From the NCBI GenBank assembly GCA_903923345.1, contig CAIXXI010000151.1, positions 1 to 6,253 of the forward strand: a DNA stretch of 6,253 nucleotides, read 5' to 3'. Source of the stretch: an uncultured Burkholderiales bacterium (GTDB taxonomy: Bacteria > Pseudomonadota > Gammaproteobacteria > Burkholderiales > Burkholderiaceae_E). A model generated the notes under the pieces. The model had not been told where the DNA came from. It made no database searches and worked only from the letters and a program-made list of their open reading frames with translations. A program made the position numbers and the translations under genes. Position 1 is the stretch's first letter. Each line of letters opens with the position of its first letter. Below are positions 5,855 through 6,253 of the stretch, piece by piece.

Positions 5855-6253
5855 TCAGGCCCCTCCTATTGCGTCGAGCTTGAGCTGAACAATCGGACGC
5901 AAGGCGCTGTTGCTGTCGAGCTTCTTCAGGCTCTGCTGATACGCCGACCGGGCCTCAGCCAACTTGCCCTGAGCAGCCAGGAGATCACCCCGACGGTCTG
6001 CGAAAAGCGCTTCGAACACACCCGCATCGGTGACCGACAGGAGCTTGAGCCCCTCGTCATAGGCCTTTTCATCGAGCAGGATGCCGGCGAGTCGGACGCG
6101 GGCCAGCATCGCATGCTCAGGGTCCTTCGCCTTGTCAACCGCCCACTGCAGCGGCGCCTTGGCTGCCTTCAAGTCACCTGCATCGAAGTAGGCTTTCGCG
6201 GCCACCAGGGCACCCATCGACCCATAGACTGTGCCGGAATACTGTTCGAACAA
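5855..6253 (-). CDS. YfgM-like tetratricopeptide protein (partial, N-terminus off the right edge)
   Basis: The last 133 codons of a TPR_21 (YfgM) family protein. In E. coli, YfgM is an inner-membrane protein with a periplasmic TPR domain that associates with the SecYEG translocon and the chaperone PpiD. Here only the TPR part is visible. Helical pairs include GALVAAKAYFDAGDLKAAKA, then HAMLARVRLAGILLDEKAYD, then FEALFADRRGDLLAAQGK, then LAEARSAYQQSLKKL. The end QLKLDAIGGA matches the usual YfgM ending, where a short helix closes the domain. Family members are about 200-215 residues with an N-terminal membrane anchor, so about 80 residues are missing. The first in-window codon, TTG, is almost certainly an internal Leu and not a start. 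The position directly before bamB, where yfgM sits in many proteobacteria, supports the call. Confidence 0.88.
   Translation of the reverse strand: MFEQYSGTVYGSMGALVAAKAYFDAGDLKAAKAPLQWAVDKAKDPEHAMLARVRLAGILLDEKAYDEGLKLLSVTDAGVFEALFADRRGDLLAAQGKLAEARSAYQQSLKKLDSNSALRPIVQLKLDAIGGA
5862..5867 (-). promoter_or_regulatory. Ribosome binding site of bamB
   Basis: Read on the minus strand this is AGGAGG, a full-consensus Shine-Dalgarno site, 8 nt before the bamB ATG. It lies inside the last codons of the upstream yfgM-like gene (Ile-Gly-Gly), whose TGA ends 1 nt before the ATG. It is the strongest ribosome binding site in the window, so bamB can be initiated independently despite the tight packing. 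Confidence 0.8.

Noticed and set aside
1..6253. Mobile element, CRISPR array, defence or secondary-metabolism system
   Set aside because: No transposase, integrase, direct-repeat array or cargo gene is visible; the block is continuous housekeeping genes with uniform codon use.

Overview
This 6.25 kb window holds one densely packed gene block. Every gene reads on the minus strand, so gene order runs from right to left. It looks like a core chromosomal segment of a betaproteobacterium, most likely of the Burkholderiales, with high GC content. Three things support this: the gene order (yfgM-like, bamB, der, hfq, hflX, hflK, hflC), which joins two clusters that lie apart in Escherichia coli; the Hfq sequence, with an R-K-E-H rim and a YKHAISTVVPAR Sm2 motif; and the SLNNDPGWG start of HflK. 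I cannot name the genus.

Layout from the right: a partial YfgM-like tetratricopeptide protein (6253-5855); bamB, an outer-membrane assembly lipoprotein (5853-4717); and der, an essential tandem-GTPase ribosome-assembly factor (4720-3281). These three are coupled tightly, with a 1-nt gap and then a 4-nt GTGA overlap. Next comes the only real intergenic space, 147 nt (3280-3134), which carries several inverted repeats and possible promoter elements. Downstream lie hfq (3133-2891), hflX (2885-1641), hflK (about 1681-353) and hflC (340 to beyond the left edge), again with gaps of 12 nt or less or with overlaps.

The first group serves envelope biogenesis (YfgM with the Sec/PpiD periplasmic network, BamB in the BAM complex) and 50S ribosome maturation (Der). 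The second serves RNA and stress physiology: Hfq is the sRNA chaperone, HflX is a ribosome-splitting GTPase, and HflK/HflC are SPFH proteins that surround the FtsH protease in the inner membrane.

I found no mobile element, CRISPR array, tRNA, rRNA, phage gene or new defence-like system. The most interesting part is the der-hfq junction. It has a 12-bp-stem hairpin that includes the der stop codon, a perfect 8-bp inverted repeat, a 14-bp palindrome overlapping an alternative hairpin, and a heat-shock-like promoter match. Start-codon use is also notable: TTG for hflX, GTG for der, and an uncertain hflK start inside hflX.
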